In this document: in pieces, positions 39,129 through 48,929 of the stretch | Numbering within the stretch: the first letter of the stretch is position 1 | Layout: every line of letters begins with the position of its first letter | Origin: a bacterium | Lineage (GTDB): Bacteria; Myxococcota_A; UBA9160; UBA4427 | DNA length: 64,000 nt | Direction: 5' to 3' | NCBI GenBank assembly: GCA_024742285.1 | Contig: JANSYR010000021.1 | Location: forward strand, 23,886 to 87,885 | Notes under the pieces: generated by a model | What the model saw: the letters and a program-made list of their open reading frames with translations, nothing else | What the model was told of the DNA's origin: nothing | Databases searched by the model: none | Made by a program: the position numbers and the translations under genes

Positions 39129-40438
39129 CGGATGAGCACGCCGCGATCGACGTCGTAGACGAGCCGACCGTCGACGATCGTCGCCTTGACGCGGCCCGTG
39201 AAGGTCTCTCCCGCCCACGGAGAGTTCCGGCTCTTCGAGAAGCCCTGGGCCGGGTCGTAGGTCCATTCGCGAGCGGGATCGATCAGGGCGACGTCACCGG
39301 GCCCGCCCTCGCGCAGCGAGCCGCCCTCGAGACCGAGGATCCGGGCGCCCTCGGTCGAGAGGCGGCGGACGAGCTCGAGGGGCGTGAGCGTCTCGTCGCG
39401 GACCAGGTCGAGGCAGACCGCGACCGCCGTCTCGAGGCCGATCATGCCGGGGGGCGCCTCGGTGAACTCGACTTCCTTCTCGTGGCTCGCATGGGGGGCA
39501 TGGTCCGTCGCGATCGCGTCGATCACCCCTTCGGCCAGCGCGGCGCGCAGCGCGTCGACGTCCGCCCGGGAACGCAGCGGCGGCGCGACGCGGGTATTCG
39601 TGTCGAAGCCCATCGTCGCTTCGTCGGTCAGCGTGAGGTGGTGCGGCGTGACCTCGGCCGTCACGCGGATCCCGGCCTCCCGGGCCTTGCGGATGATGTG
39701 GACGGCCCCCGCGGTCGACACGTGGGCCACGTGGAGGTGGGCGCCGGTGAGCGAGGCGAGCCGCACGTCCCGGGCGACCATGACCTCTTCCGCCGCGGCG
39801 GGGTTGCCCGGCAGACCGAGCCGCGTCGCGACCGGCCCCTCGTTCACGACCCCGCCCCCTCGGAGCGCGCAGTCCTCGGCGTGCACGACGACCGGCGCAT
39901 CGGCCATCTTCGAGTACTCGAGCACCCGGCGCATCGCGCCGGCGTCCGTGATCGTCGCGCCGTCGTCGCTGAAGGCGACGGCCCCCGCCTCGCGAAGCGC
40001 CATCATCTCGGTCATGACCTCGCCGCGCAGCCCGCGGGTCGCCGCCGCGATCACGCGCACCTTGGCGGGCGACTCCTTCTCGGCGCGATCGAGGATGTAC
40101 TTCGTGACCGACGGATCGTCGTTGACGGGATCCGTGTTCGCCATGCAGGCGACCTGCGTGAAGCCGCCTGCGACGGCCGCGGTCCCGCCGCTCGCCAGGT
40201 CTTCCTTGTACTCCTGGCCGGGCTCTCGCAGGTGGGCGTGGACGTCGATCAGGCCGGGCACGATCCACGACCCCTCGGCATCGACGATCTCGGCCCCGTC
40301 CTGCGGAATCGGATCCCCGCCGATCGCGAGGGTCGCGATCCGACCGTCCTCGATCAGCAGCTCGGCGCGGCCCGCCTCGAGATCGAGTTCCTGGCTCGGG
40401 TCGAGCAGACGCCCGTTGCGAACGATCATTCGACTCAT
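39125..40438 (-). CDS. pyrC: Dihydroorotase (type I)
   Basis: 437 residues. Amidohydrolase with the zinc ligands in [15 protein letters not shown], the metal Asp in AIATDHAPH and other His residues in APVVVHAED and HLHVAHVST. It closes carbamoyl aspartate to dihydroorotate. The length and REPG loop fit the class I (PyrC of Geobacter/Bacillus) type. ATG start 3 bp after pyrB; its stop overlaps the 30-codon ORF. Confidence 0.97.
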   Translation of the reverse strand: MSRMIVRNGRLLDPSQELDLEAGRAELLIEDGRIATLAIGGDPIPQDGAEIVDAEGSWIVPGLIDVHAHLREPGQEYKEDLASGGTAAVAGGFTQVACMANTDPVNDDPSVTKYILDRAEKESPAKVRVIAAATRGLRGEVMTEMMALREAGAVAFSDDGATITDAGAMRRVLEYSKMADAPVVVHAEDCALRGGGVVNEGPVATRLGLPGNPAAAEEVMVARDVRLASLTGAHLHVAHVSTAGAVHIIRKAREAGIRVTAEVTPHHLTLTDEATMGFDTNTRVAPPLRSRADVDALRAALAEGVIDAIATDHAPHASHEKEVEFTEAPPGMIGLETAVAVCLDLVRDETLTPLELVRRLSTEGARILGLEGGSLREGGPGDVALIDPAREWTYDPAQGFSKSRNSPWAGETFTGRVKATIVDGRLVYDVDRGVLIR

Positions 40439-40441
40439 CGC

Positions 40442-41362
40442 CTAGCGCCCTCCCCGACCGGCAACCAGGTAGAGGAGCGCCATGCGGAGGGCGACGCCGT
40501 TGCGGACCTGGTCGAGGATCACGCTCGGTCGATGGTCGGCGAGATCGTGGGCGAGCTCGACCCCGCGATTCACCGGGCCGGGGTGCATCACGATCGCATC
40601 CTCCTCCGCGAAGCGGAGCTTGGCCCGGTCGAGGCCGAAGGTCGCCGCGTACTCGCGAACACTCGGGAAGCAGGCGCCTTCGAGGCGTTCCATCTGGATG
40701 CGAAGCGCCATCACGACGTCCGCCCCTTCGATCGCCTCGCGCAGGTTCGTGTAGGCCTTCACCCCGAGGCTCTCGATGCCGGCGGGGAGCATCGTCGGCG
40801 GCCCGGCGACCCGGACCTCGGCGCCGAGCTTGCTGAAACCGTAGATGTTCGAGCGGGCCACGCGGCTGTGGGCGATGTCGCCGATGATCGTGACCGTGAG
40901 GCCTTCGATGTGGCCCTTCTGCTCGCGAACCGTGAGCATGTCGAGGAGCGCCTGGGAGGGATGCTCGTGCGCACCGTCACCGGCGTTGATCACCGGGGCT
41001 TCGAGGACCTCCGCCAGGCGGTGTGGCACGCCGGCGACCTTGTGGCGCACGACGACGACGTCGGGGTCCATCGCGTCGAGGGTCTTCGCCGTGTCGAGGA
41101 GCGTCTCCTTCTTCGTCACGCTCGAGCTCGAGACCGAGAAGTTCACGACGTCCGCGGCCAATCGCTTGCCGGCGATCTCGAAGCTCGTCTGGGTCCGCGT
41201 CGACGGCTCGAAGAAGAGGTTGATGTGGGTCCGGCCACGCAGGGTCGGCACCTTCTTGACCTCGCGGTTGCCGATCTCCTGCATCCGCTCGGCGGTCTCG
41301 AGGATCGTCTCGATGTCGTCCCGGGACAGGTCTTCGATCCCGAGGATGTCGCGGCCGATCAT
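40442..41362 (-). CDS. pyrB: Aspartate carbamoyltransferase catalytic subunit
   Basis: 306 residues. Carbamoyl-phosphate loop [19 protein letters not shown] (the usual second Arg position is Gln), [12 protein letters not shown], and C-terminal [11 protein letters not shown]. It condenses carbamoyl phosphate with aspartate. No pyrI gene is present; with pyrC adjacent, a PyrB-PyrC complex is possible but not shown. ATG start overlapping the pyrR stop by 4 nt. Confidence 0.97.
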   Translation of the reverse strand: MIGRDILGIEDLSRDDIETILETAERMQEIGNREVKKVPTLRGRTHINLFFEPSTRTQTSFEIAGKRLAADVVNFSVSSSSVTKKETLLDTAKTLDAMDPDVVVVRHKVAGVPHRLAEVLEAPVINAGDGAHEHPSQALLDMLTVREQKGHIEGLTVTIIGDIAHSRVARSNIYGFSKLGAEVRVAGPPTMLPAGIESLGVKAYTNLREAIEGADVVMALRIQMERLEGACFPSVREYAATFGLDRAKLRFAEEDAIVMHPGPVNRGVELAHDLADHRPSVILDQVRNGVALRMALLYLVAGRGGR

Positions 41363-42084
41363 CGGCTCCCCCCTTGTTCCGCGTCCGCCTCGAGGACCGA
41401 GAGCTCGAGGGCGCCCACGCGGGTCGGCCCGTCCTCGCCCTGATCCTCGGACGTGGGCTCGCCGTCTTCGGGAAGAGCCGCTCGGAAGACGACCTTGTCG
41501 CTCGGCTGAGTCGGGATGTTCTTGCCCACGTAGTCGATCTTGATCGGCAGCTCGCGGTGGCCGCGATCGACCAGGGCCACGACGCGCACGTGGGAGGGGC
41601 GCCCGAAGTCCATCAGGGCGTCCATCCCGGCTCGGATGGTCCGGCCGGTGTTGACCACGTCTTCGACGAGGACGACGACCCGGTCGTCGACCGACGACGG
41701 CATCTCGGTCTTGCGCAGCTGGGGCCGGCTCCCTCGGGTCGAGAGATCGTCGCGGTAGAGCGTCGTGTCGAGGATGCCGATCGGCGGCCGCGTCCCGGTC
41801 AGGCTCTCGAGGTTGTCGACCAGCAGCCGGCCGAGGGGAACACCACCGTTCGGGATCGCGACGAGGTAGAGCCGCTCGGTTCCGTCGGCGCTCTCGACGA
41901 TCTCGTGCGCGATGCGCATGAGCGCGCGCCGGATCGACTCATCGTCGAGAACCACCCTTCCGGGTCGCCCTCCGGAATGCCTTCCGGACTGCTCAGTACC
42001 GCCGGATTCCGACGGGAGCGTGTGGGCAGGGTCTTCGGCGTGCACCTGCTCGGGTGCCTCGCCGGGAGCGGCAGGGGGTGTCAT
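41359..42084 (-). CDS. pyrR: PyrR bifunctional regulator / uracil phosphoribosyltransferase with extended ends
   Basis: 241 residues against about 180 normally. The PRT core (about 43-205) has the PRPP motif [17 protein letters not shown] and [12 protein letters not shown]. Extra parts are a polar 42-residue N-terminus and an acidic 35-residue C-terminus ([17 protein letters not shown]). PyrR binds pyr mRNA when UMP is high. The ATG at 42084 is preceded by GGGGAAGGACGAGG, part of which lies in the 3' arm of a PyrR-type hairpin, so it can regulate its own synthesis. First gene of the pyr operon. Confidence 0.93.
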   Translation of the reverse strand: MTPPAAPGEAPEQVHAEDPAHTLPSESGGTEQSGRHSGGRPGRVVLDDESIRRALMRIAHEIVESADGTERLYLVAIPNGGVPLGRLLVDNLESLTGTRPPIGILDTTLYRDDLSTRGSRPQLRKTEMPSSVDDRVVVLVEDVVNTGRTIRAGMDALMDFGRPSHVRVVALVDRGHRELPIKIDYVGKNIPTQPSDKVVFRAALPEDGEPTSEDQGEDGPTRVGALELSVLEADAEQGGSR

Positions 42085-42100
42085 CGACGCGGCCTCGTCC

Positions 42101-42123
42101 TTCCCCGACTCACTGGACGGGGT
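42101..42123 (-). promoter_or_regulatory. PyrR-binding hairpin overlapping the pyrR ribosome site
   Basis: On the - strand a CCCCG/CGGGG stem displays a loop with GTCCAGTGAGTCG. This contains CNGNGAG, the core of the known PyrR-binding loop (ARUCCNGNGAGGYU), and agrees at about 11 of 14 positions. The 3' arm GGGGAAGGA is also the Shine-Dalgarno region of pyrR, 17 nt before its ATG, so binding would block translation as described for actinobacterial pyr operons. Confidence 0.7.
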
Positions 42124-42148
42124 TAAAGGATGAAGTGGATCGCGCGAG

Positions 42149-42176
42149 AGAGTACCGCGGCGCCCGGGCCTTTCAA
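42149..42176 (-). promoter_or_regulatory. Sigma-70 promoter of the pyr operon
   Basis: On the - strand TTGAAA (42176-42171), a 16-bp spacer and TACTCT (42154-42149). Transcription would start near 42141 and give a leader of about 57 nt that includes the PyrR hairpin. Confidence 0.6.
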
Positions 42177-42274
42177 TCCGGGGCCGGTGGGAAATCCGAC
42201 GAAATCAGCCGGAGGGGGCCGCGCCGGTCGCCCGCGCCCCGGGGCGGGCGGCAGGAAGGAGGCAGAACGCGGCC

Positions 42275-43132
42275 TCAGTCCCCGGCGGCGCCGGGCACCG
42301 GGTCGCAGTCGAGGCCCTGGAACATGCGATCCCAGCGCTTCTCGGCGGTGAACCAGTTCACCGGGTTGAAGAACGAGAGCATGTTGCCGTTCACGTTCCA
42401 GGACCAGTAGAGGATGAACGCGGGCCCCTTCAGCTCCTCGAGGCGGACGGTGCCCCACTCCCGGCTGTCCTTCGAGTTGTCGCGGTTGTCACCCATCATG
42501 AAGTAGCGACCCGGTTCGACGATGATCGGGCCACCCCGCTCGAGCCTCCAGTTGCGCGGAATCGGGTCGTAGAGGACGGAATGTCGGCAAGCGCCGAGGT
42601 CCTCGATGTGGCGGTCGTAGAGCTTCCCGCTCTCCTTCTCGGTCCAGCCCTCCGGTACCCGCTGCATCGCGAGGGGCTCGCCGTTCACGAAGACCTGACC
42701 GTGACGCCAGGTGATCTCGTCCCCGGGAAGCCCGACCAGTCGCTTCACGAAGTCCTCGCTCCGGGAGCCCTTCGGCGCCCGGTCGACGGCCATGGTGTCC
42801 GGGTAGCCGCGCTGCATCGGCCGTGCGACCTCGAATACGACGATGTCGCCCCGCTCCGGCTCGCCCAGGCCCGGCAGGCGCAACTCGGTGAAGGGGATAC
42901 GCGGCCCGTACGAGAGCTTGTTCACGAAGAGATGGTCACCTTCGAGGAGCGTCGGGAACATCGAGCCCGACGGAATCCGGAAGGGCTCGATCAAGACCTG
43001 GCGGATCAGCAGCGCGATCCCGATCGCGATCACGAGGGTCACGACCTGCTCGACGATCGAGTCGACGGTCGAGGCCTCGGGCGGCATCTCCTCGTCGCCC
43101 TCACCCGCGGCGTTCGGGGCGTCGTCGGCCAC
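42275..43132 (-). CDS. lepB: Signal peptidase I
   Basis: 285 residues. Membrane helix at about 25-48, catalytic Ser in RIPSGSMFPTL (about 57) and Lys in DFVKRLVGLPGD (about 129), box E MMGDNRDNSKDSREWG. It removes Sec/Tat signal peptides on the periplasmic side. The GTG start at 43132 follows AGGAGACGACTA. This GTG and its RBS are the last copy of a 38-bp repeat, so the start is preceded by three repeat-encoded mini-ORFs. Last gene of the ftsB-argS-SPOR-rfbD-lepA-lepB unit. Confidence 0.96.
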   Translation of the reverse strand: MADDAPNAAGEGDEEMPPEASTVDSIVEQVVTLVIAIGIALLIRQVLIEPFRIPSGSMFPTLLEGDHLFVNKLSYGPRIPFTELRLPGLGEPERGDIVVFEVARPMQRGYPDTMAVDRAPKGSRSEDFVKRLVGLPGDEITWRHGQVFVNGEPLAMQRVPEGWTEKESGKLYDRHIEDLGACRHSVLYDPIPRNWRLERGGPIIVEPGRYFMMGDNRDNSKDSREWGTVRLEELKGPAFILYWSWNVNGNMLSFFNPVNWFTAEKRWDRMFQGLDCDPVPGAAGD

Positions 43133-43170
43133 TAGTCGTCTCCTGACGCGATGAGAGTTCCGTCGGCCAC
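43132..43170 (-). CDS. Mini-ORF 3 of the lepA-lepB array (12 codons)
   Basis: GTG start, product MADGTLIASGDD, TAG stop overlapping the lepB GTG by one base. Its own AGGAG lies 7 nt upstream of the GTG. It is probably translated by ribosomes re-initiating between lepA and lepB. No function is known. Confidence 0.4.
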   Translation of the reverse strand: MADGTLIASGDD

Positions 43171-43208
43171 TAGTCGTCTCCTGACGCGATCTGAGTTCCG
43201 TCGGCCAC
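43170..43208 (-). CDS. Mini-ORF 2 of the lepA-lepB array (12 codons)
   Basis: GTG start, product MADGTQIASGDD, TAG stop sharing one base with the next GTG. The upstream site reads CGGAG instead of AGGAG. It differs from mini-ORF 3 by Gln for Leu at residue 6. Confidence 0.4.
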   Translation of the reverse strand: MADGTQIASGDD

Positions 43209-43246
43209 TAGGCGTCTCCGGACGCGATCTGAGTTCCGTCGGCCAC
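43208..43246 (-). CDS. Mini-ORF 1 of the lepA-lepB array (12 codons)
   Basis: GTG overlaps the lepA TAG by one base; product MADGTQIASGDA; stop TAG shared with the next start. The ribosome site is GGGAG inside the lepA end. It is the first step of the re-initiation chain. Confidence 0.4.
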   Translation of the reverse strand: MADGTQIASGDA

Positions 43247-45051
43247 TAGTCGTCTCCCAGGCGCAGCGCGGCGAGGAACGCCTCCTGCGGAATCTCGACG
43301 CTGCCGACCATCTTCATGCGCTTCTTGCCCGCTTTCTGCTTCTCGAGCAGCTTGCGCTTTCGCGTGATGTCGCCGCCGTAGCACTTCGCGATCACGTTCT
43401 TCCGGACCGCGCGCACCGTCGTCCGCGCGATCACGCGGCTGCCGATCGCCGCCTGGATGGCGATCGGGAACTGCTGGCGCGGGATGAACTCCTTGAGCTT
43501 CTTGGTCAGCTCGGAGCCGCGATTGAAGGCCTTGTCCTTGTGGACGATCAGCGAGAGCGCGTCGACCGGGTCCCCGTTCACGAGCACGTCGAGCTTCTGA
43601 AGAGCCGCTGGGCGGAACCCCACGAGCTCGTAGTCGAAGGAGCCGTAGCCCCGGGTCGCACTCTTCAGCTTGTCGTGGAAGTCGGTGACGATCTCGTTGA
43701 GCGGCAGCTCGTAGCGGACCTGCACGCGGTTGCCGTGCACGCCCATGTCCTTCTGGATCCCGCGACGGTCCTGACAGAGTCCGAGGACCGCGCCCAGGTG
43801 TTCGGACGGGACGTGGATCGTCGCGAGCACGACGGGCTCTTCGATCTGCTGGATGTCCTGTACGTCCGGGAGCGCGGCCGGCGTCTCGATCTCGAAGGGC
43901 TCGCCCTCCTTGGGCACGACCAGGTACCTGACCGTCGGCGCCGTCGTGATCAGATCGAGGTCGTACTCGCGCTCGAGCCGCTCCTGGACGATCTCCGCAT
44001 GCAGGAAGCCGAGGAAGCCGCAGCGAAAACCGAAGCCGAGGGCCGCGCTCGTCTCGGGCTCGTACGAGAAGGACGAGTCGTTCAGCTCGAGCTTCTCGAG
44101 GGCCGTCTTCAGGTCTTCGTAGTCCTCGGCGTCGACCGGATAGAGCCCGGAGAAGACCATCGGCTTCACTTCCTGGAAGCCTTCGAGGGGTTCCGCGGCG
44201 CCGCCGGAGGCCGTCGTGATCGTGTCGCCGATCTGGACCTCGGCGAGGGACTTCACGCCCGCCACGACCATCCCGACCTCGCCCGCCGCGAGACTCTCGA
44301 CCTTGCGCGGCTTCGGGTCGATCACGTTCAGCTGCGTGATCTCGTGTTCGATGCCCGCGACCATGAACTTGACGCGTTCGCGACGATGGAGCGCGCCGTG
44401 CACCACTCGGACGAGCATGACCGCGCCCACGTAGGGATCGAACCAGGCGTCGAAGACCAGCGCCTGGGCGGGCGCCTCACGGTCGCCCTCCGGCGGCGGC
44501 ACTTTGTCGACGATCGCCTGGAGCACGGCCTCGACGCCCTGCCCGGTCTTGGCGGAGACCGGCAGGCAGTCCAGAGCATCGAGCCCGACGATGTCCTCGA
44601 CCTCCTGGGCCACCCGGTCGGGATCCGCGCTCGGCAGGTCGATCTTGTTGATCACGGGGATCAGCTCGAGGTCGGCATCGACCGCGAGGTAGGCGTTCGC
44701 GAGCGTCTGCGCCTCGATGCCCTGGGCGGCATCGACGATCAGGAGCGCCCCTTCGCACGCCGCGAGCGCACGCGAGACCTCGTAGGAGAAGTCGACGTGC
44801 CCGGGCGTGTCGATCAGGTTGAGCACGTACTCCTCGCCGTCCTCGGCGACGAAGTTCATCCGCGCGGTCTGGGCCTTGATCGTGATTCCGCGCTCACGCT
44901 CGAGATCCATGTTGTCGAGGAACTGGTCCTTCTTCTCACGCTCGGTGATCGACTGGGTCGCATCGAGGAGCCGATCGGCCAACGTGCTCTTGCCGTGGTC
45001 GATATGCGCGATGATGCAGAAGTTGCGGATGCGCGATTGATCGACGCTCAT
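43246..45051 (-). CDS. lepA: Elongation factor 4 (LepA)
   Basis: 601 residues, typical. GTPase G1 [15 protein letters not shown], switch region [10 protein letters not shown]3 [10 protein letters not shown]4 NKIDLPSAD; then domains II and III and the LepA C-terminal domain with [15 protein letters not shown] and a basic end [17 protein letters not shown]. It back-translocates ribosomes under stress. The ATG overlaps the rfbD stop (ATGA). The TAG stop begins the 38-bp repeat array. lepA-lepB adjacency is a conserved pair. Confidence 0.98.
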   Translation of the reverse strand: MSVDQSRIRNFCIIAHIDHGKSTLADRLLDATQSITEREKKDQFLDNMDLERERGITIKAQTARMNFVAEDGEEYVLNLIDTPGHVDFSYEVSRALAACEGALLIVDAAQGIEAQTLANAYLAVDADLELIPVINKIDLPSADPDRVAQEVEDIVGLDALDCLPVSAKTGQGVEAVLQAIVDKVPPPEGDREAPAQALVFDAWFDPYVGAVMLVRVVHGALHRRERVKFMVAGIEHEITQLNVIDPKPRKVESLAAGEVGMVVAGVKSLAEVQIGDTITTASGGAAEPLEGFQEVKPMVFSGLYPVDAEDYEDLKTALEKLELNDSSFSYEPETSAALGFGFRCGFLGFLHAEIVQERLEREYDLDLITTAPTVRYLVVPKEGEPFEIETPAALPDVQDIQQIEEPVVLATIHVPSEHLGAVLGLCQDRRGIQKDMGVHGNRVQVRYELPLNEIVTDFHDKLKSATRGYGSFDYELVGFRPAALQKLDVLVNGDPVDALSLIVHKDKAFNRGSELTKKLKEFIPRQQFPIAIQAAIGSRVIARTTVRAVRKNVIAKCYGGDITRKRKLLEKQKAGKKRMKMVGSVEIPQEAFLAALRLGDD

Positions 45052-46073
45052 CGCGGGTTCTCTTCTCTCGGATCGGGCGCCGCCAGCGGATCGGACGCCG
45101 CCAGCGGATCAACGGGTGAGACGACGGGTTCGTACGGGCAGTCGTCGCTGGCAAGATAGCGGGTGAGCGCGTCCTTCCACGGCGGCATCGCGATTCCCTT
45201 CGATTCGGCCCAGCTGCAGTCGAGGACCGAGAAGAGCGGGCGCTTCGCCGCCGTCTCGAAGGCCGACGAGGGCACGGGATCGATCGCGACGTCTTCGAAG
45301 CCCGCCCGATCGAGGATCTCGCGGGCGAAGGCGTACCAGGTGGTCTCGCCGCCGTTGCGAAGGTGGAGGAGACCGCCCCCCCACTGATCTTCGTCCTGGC
45401 GGGCGATCGCCAGGAGGGCGAAGGCGAGATCCGCCGCGAAGGTCGGCGCGCCGTGCTGGTCGTCGACGACGGAGAGCGGCCCATCGGCCTCGCCGGTCCG
45501 ACGCTTCCGGGCCTGGTCCAGGATCGCGAGCGGAAAGTTCCGCCCGGGCCCGAAGACCCAGCTCGTGCGCACGATCAGCGCGTCGGGCTGGTGGCCGAGT
45601 ACGGCGATCTCTCCGGCCCGCTTGCTCGCGCCGTAGACGGTTCGCGGATCGGTGGGGTCGCCTTCCTTGTACGGGATCGTGCCCTCCCCGGCGAAGACGT
45701 AGTCCGTCGAGACGTGAATGAAGCGAATGCCTCGCTCCACGAGCTGGCGTGCCCATTCCCCGGGCGCGAGGGCGTTGACCTGGTAGGCGAGCGCCTGCTC
45801 GGACTCACAGAGGTCGACCTTCGTGAACGCCGCCGCGTTGATCACGACCTCGGGGAGCGCGTCGCCGGCCTCCTCGAGGACGCGCGCGATGCCAGCGGCG
45901 AGCCCACTCTCGTCGGAGAGATCGAGCGCCTCCCGCCTGAGCGCGAAGGAGCAGGCGAGGTCCGGCGCCGACTCGATCTGCCGGACGAGGCAGCGACCCA
46001 ATTGCCCGCCGGCACCGAGGACCCCGATCCGGCGCGGCGCCTTCAGTGTCTGCTCGCTCCCCGAGTCTGCCAT
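45048..46073 (-). CDS. rfbD: dTDP-4-dehydrorhamnose reductase (RmlD/RfbD)
   Basis: 341 residues. Extended SDR: NAD(P) motif [42 protein letters not shown] and the YxxxK pair in YGASKRAGE. It reduces dTDP-4-keto-rhamnose to dTDP-rhamnose for surface polysaccharide. rmlA, B and C are not nearby. The C-terminal tail contains a duplicated [12 protein letters not shown] segment matching an imperfect DNA repeat at 45076-45111. ATG start overlapping the SPOR-gene stop by one base. Confidence 0.92.
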   Translation of the reverse strand: MADSGSEQTLKAPRRIGVLGAGGQLGRCLVRQIESAPDLACSFALRREALDLSDESGLAAGIARVLEEAGDALPEVVINAAAFTKVDLCESEQALAYQVNALAPGEWARQLVERGIRFIHVSTDYVFAGEGTIPYKEGDPTDPRTVYGASKRAGEIAVLGHQPDALIVRTSWVFGPGRNFPLAILDQARKRRTGEADGPLSVVDDQHGAPTFAADLAFALLAIARQDEDQWGGGLLHLRNGGETTWYAFAREILDRAGFEDVAIDPVPSSAFETAAKRPLFSVLDCSWAESKGIAMPPWKDALTRYLASDDCPYEPVVSPVDPLAASDPLAAPDPREENPR

Positions 46074-46801
46074 CAGCCCGAGCGTCCCTCCGAGCGGCCG
46101 CGGCCGTCGTCCATCGGCGTCACCCAGGTGGGCAATCCTTCTTCGCGCTTGAGCCGCTCCGCCATCTCGCGCGCACGGTCCTTGCTCACGATCGGCTGCA
46201 CACGCACCCGCCAGCGTCCGCCCTCTCGGGTCGCCGGCAGGACCTCGACGGGATACGTCGGGGAGAGCGTCTCCGCGAGCCGCCGTGCAGCCCGCTTCTC
46301 GGAGAAGGCCCCGACCTGGATCGCCCACGATCGCGACGACGCCTCGACCGGCGGCGCTCGGCGCGCGCTCTCGGGAGTCGGCCGCGACGCCCCGACCCGC
46401 GTCTCGCGCGCCGGTGTCGGCATCTTCGAGGCCGCCCGAGGCAGCGGGGCCGCGTCCGCCGACGCCGTGGGGACCGCTCGGCGGGCGGGCGCCGCGACCT
46501 GCGGAAGTGCTTCGGTCTCGGCCCGCTCTCCCGGTTCGACCAGGGGACGCGGCTCGGTCGCGGCGCTCGCGTAGACGTCCTCGCCTCTCGCGGCTTCACG
46601 CAGCGACGAATCCGGGCCGGGCTCGTCCAACGCCACGGATTCGGTCTCGCCGCGCAGGTGCCGAGCCAGGAGCTCGGGTTCCTCGGTCACGAGGCCGAAG
46701 ACGAGGCCCACTCCGAACCCCACTGCGACGAGCAGCACGAGGCGCCCCAACGCGCGCACGACGCCTCCCGGTCGGAGGCCGCGTCCGCGGGGCGCTGCCA
46801 T
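46073..46801 (-). CDS. SPOR-domain membrane protein
   Basis: 242 residues. A short basic cytosolic end, one membrane helix (about 18-40, RLVLLVAVGFGVGLVFGLV), a long Pro/Ala-rich periplasmic linker (about 50-155) and a C-terminal SPOR domain (about 158-232, WAIQVGAFSEKRAARRLAE). SPOR domains bind denuded peptidoglycan at the division site, so a FtsN/DedD-like division role is likely. The ATG shares its last base region with the argS stop (1-nt overlap). It sits between ftsB-argS and rfbD. Confidence 0.88.
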   Translation of the reverse strand: MAAPRGRGLRPGGVVRALGRLVLLVAVGFGVGLVFGLVTEEPELLARHLRGETESVALDEPGPDSSLREAARGEDVYASAATEPRPLVEPGERAETEALPQVAAPARRAVPTASADAAPLPRAASKMPTPARETRVGASRPTPESARRAPPVEASSRSWAIQVGAFSEKRAARRLAETLSPTYPVEVLPATREGGRWRVRVQPIVSKDRAREMAERLKREEGLPTWVTPMDDGRGRSEGRSG

Positions 46802-48561
46802 TACATGCGCTCCGGCGCGCTGATCCCGAGCAACCCGAGGCCGCTCGCCAGCACGTTGCGAATCGCGAGCGCGAGTCCGAGTCGCGCGGCGGAGAGCCCG
46901 GCATCGTCGGAGAGCACGCGGTGCTTGTCCCCGTCCTGGAGGTAGGGATTCCAGAGCCCGGCGACCTCGCGCAGGTAGTAGGCGATGTGATGGGGCTCGC
47001 GCGCCTCCGCGGCGTTCGCGACCACTTCCGGGAAGGTGGCGAGCTTCTTGACCAGCTCGATCTCTTCTTCGAGCACGAGTCGTCCGGCGTCGAAGGCACG
47101 CGCCTCCGGCATCGAGACGCCCTCCTCCGCGGCCTTCCGCTCGATCCCGTGGGTCCGGGCGTGGGCGTACTGGACGTAGTAGGCGGGGTTCTTCCGCCAG
47201 TTCTTGTCCTTCGCCAGTTCGAGATCGAAGTCGAGGTGGCCCTCGGGCTTCCGCTCGATCATGAAGAAGCGGAACACGTCGGCGCCGACGTCTTCCACGA
47301 GTTCGTCGACCGTCACGAAGGTCGCCTTGCGCGTCGACTGCTTGACGCGCTCCCCGCCGCTCGTGATCGTGACGAACTGGTGCATCACCAGCTCGACGCG
47401 GCTTCCGTCGACCCCGAGCACGTCCGTCGCCTCGCGTACGAAGGGGAACTGCTCGATGTGATCTGCGCCCTGTACGTCGATCACGCGATCGAAGCCGCGC
47501 CGGAACTTCTCCCGGTGGTAGGCAATGTCCGGCATCAGGTAGGTCGGCTCGCCGCTGCTCTTGATCACGACGCGGTCGCGGTCGAGGCCGCGCGCGGTCG
47601 CCTTGAACCAGGTCGCGCCGTCGGCGTCGTAGATCAGGCCGGCTTCGCGGAGGTCCGTGATCGCTTCTTCGAGCTTGCCCTCGTCGTAGAGACTGCGCTC
47701 GTTGTAGTAGACGTCGAACTCGATGCCGATCCGCCCGAGCGTCTCTTCGATGTCCTCGAAGATCACCCGCTGGGCCTCGTCCCGGAAGCGCCCTTCGCCG
47801 GGCTCGTCCACCAGTCCCTCGCCTTCCGCCTCACGGAGACCGGCGGCGATGTCGGCGATGTAGTCGCCCTGGTAGCCGTCCTTCGGGAAGGCGACCGGCA
47901 GGCCGTCGACCTCGTCGACCCAGTTCTTCTCCGGGTCTTCGAGGGCCGCGGGGGGCGGCGGCGCCGCGAGGCCCAGGCTCTCGAGGTACCGGGCCTTCAC
48001 CGAGTCGCCGAGCACGCGCATCTGACGGCCACCGTCGTTGAAGTAGTACTCGCGGGTGACGTCCCAGCCCGTCGCCTCGAGCAGGCGCGCAATGCAGTCG
48101 CCGAGGATGCCCTGGCGACCGTGGCCCGTGGAGAGCGGTCCCGTCGGATTCGCCGAGACGAACTCGACCTGGACCTTCGGTCGGGCATCGCCGGACTTCG
48201 CGGCGGCGACTTCGGCGGACTCGGACTGCCCGTAGCGATCGCCGGCTTCGATGATGTCGTGCAGCAGGTCCTGCCAGCCCGACTCGGCGAGCTTCACGTT
48301 CAGGAAGCCAGGACCGGCGACGTCGAGGTTCGACACGAGCCCACCCGCGTCTCCGAGACGTACCTTGAGATCCTCGGCGATGTCGCGCGGCTTCTGCTTC
48401 AGGCGCTTCGCGAGGAGCATGGCAGCGTTGCACGAGTAGTCGCCGTGCTCCTTCTGCCGCGGAACCTCGATCGCGAAGTCCGGCAACGGATCGGCATCCC
48501 CTGCCGCGTCGAGCAACGCCCGGAGCGCCTTCTCGATCTCCGTCCGCAACGCTTCCTTCAC
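46801..48561 (-). CDS. argS: Arginyl-tRNA synthetase
   Basis: 586 residues, class Ia. N-terminal Add1 domain (about 1-90), then the HIGH-like STGHGRQGILGDCIARLL (about 145), the KMSK region reduced to VKQSTRKATFV, and a DALR anticodon-binding domain at the end (ARLGLALAIRNVLASGLGLLGI). It charges tRNA-Arg. As in many ArgRS enzymes the KMSK lysine is not conserved. ATG start; upstream gap 44 bp to ftsB. Confidence 0.98.
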   Translation of the reverse strand: MKEALRTEIEKALRALLDAAGDADPLPDFAIEVPRQKEHGDYSCNAAMLLAKRLKQKPRDIAEDLKVRLGDAGGLVSNLDVAGPGFLNVKLAESGWQDLLHDIIEAGDRYGQSESAEVAAAKSGDARPKVQVEFVSANPTGPLSTGHGRQGILGDCIARLLEATGWDVTREYYFNDGGRQMRVLGDSVKARYLESLGLAAPPPPAALEDPEKNWVDEVDGLPVAFPKDGYQGDYIADIAAGLREAEGEGLVDEPGEGRFRDEAQRVIFEDIEETLGRIGIEFDVYYNERSLYDEGKLEEAITDLREAGLIYDADGATWFKATARGLDRDRVVIKSSGEPTYLMPDIAYHREKFRRGFDRVIDVQGADHIEQFPFVREATDVLGVDGSRVELVMHQFVTITSGGERVKQSTRKATFVTVDELVEDVGADVFRFFMIERKPEGHLDFDLELAKDKNWRKNPAYYVQYAHARTHGIERKAAEEGVSMPEARAFDAGRLVLEEEIELVKKLATFPEVVANAAEAREPHHIAYYLREVAGLWNPYLQDGDKHRVLSDDAGLSAARLGLALAIRNVLASGLGLLGISAPERM

Positions 48562-48605
48562 CTGAATCGTCCTTCGTCCGCCCGCGCTCGGCGCGGGATC
48601 CGTCT

Positions 48606-48929
48606 CTACTTTGGGTTCTGCGGGGACGCCTGGGCGGGCTCGAGGGTGGGAACGAACCGGAACACCACCTCACCCGGAAGCGCCAGGTCCATTTCTTCCC
48701 GGATCGCCCGATCGATTGCGGTGGGGTCCGCCTCGAGCAGCTCGATCTCGCGGGCGAGCGAGTCGTTCTGTGCCACGAGCACGTCCACCCGGCCCGATGC
48801 ATCCGCGAGGTCGCCGCGAAGCTCGAGCCAGATCCCCACACCACTGTCGCGATCGAGGAGCGCCGTCATCGCGAGCACCACGATGATCAACGTACCCAGG
48901 CCAACCGCCTTCACCCACTCCCCCTTCAC
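48606..48929 (-). CDS. ftsB: FtsB/DivIC-like septum-formation initiator
   Basis: 107 residues. One N-terminal helix (about 8-25, VGLGTLIIVVLAMTALL), then a coiled coil (about 35-75, VLVAQNDSLAREIELLEAD) and the DivIC motif IDRAIREEMDLALPGEVVFRFV. It forms the FtsB-FtsL-FtsQ complex that triggers septal peptidoglycan synthesis. GTG start. It heads the ftsB-argS-SPOR run, which supports a division-linked operon. Confidence 0.85.
   Translation of the reverse strand: MKGEWVKAVGLGTLIIVVLAMTALLDRDSGVGIWLELRGDLADASGRVDVLVAQNDSLAREIELLEADPTAIDRAIREEMDLALPGEVVFRFVPTLEPAQASPQNPK

Larger units (their letters stand above)
43124..43257 (-). repeat. 38-bp tandem repeat of the lepA stop / RBS / lepB start junction (3 full copies plus part)
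   Basis: Copies begin at 43124, 43162, 43200 and 43238 (the last about 20 bp), exactly 38 bp apart. Read on the - strand each copy has AGGAG, then GACTAGTGGCCGAC (GCCTAG in one copy), i.e. the last lepA codons, the TAG stop and the first lepB codons (GTG GCC GAC). TAG and GTG share a G, so each copy is a 13-codon reading frame minus one base: 39-1=38. Substitutions between copies are few, which suggests recent slippage or unequal exchange. Confidence 0.95.

Noticed and set aside
43124..43257. CRISPR-like array at the lepA-lepB junction
   Set aside because: Copies are directly adjacent with no spacers, and each contains gene-end and gene-start codons.
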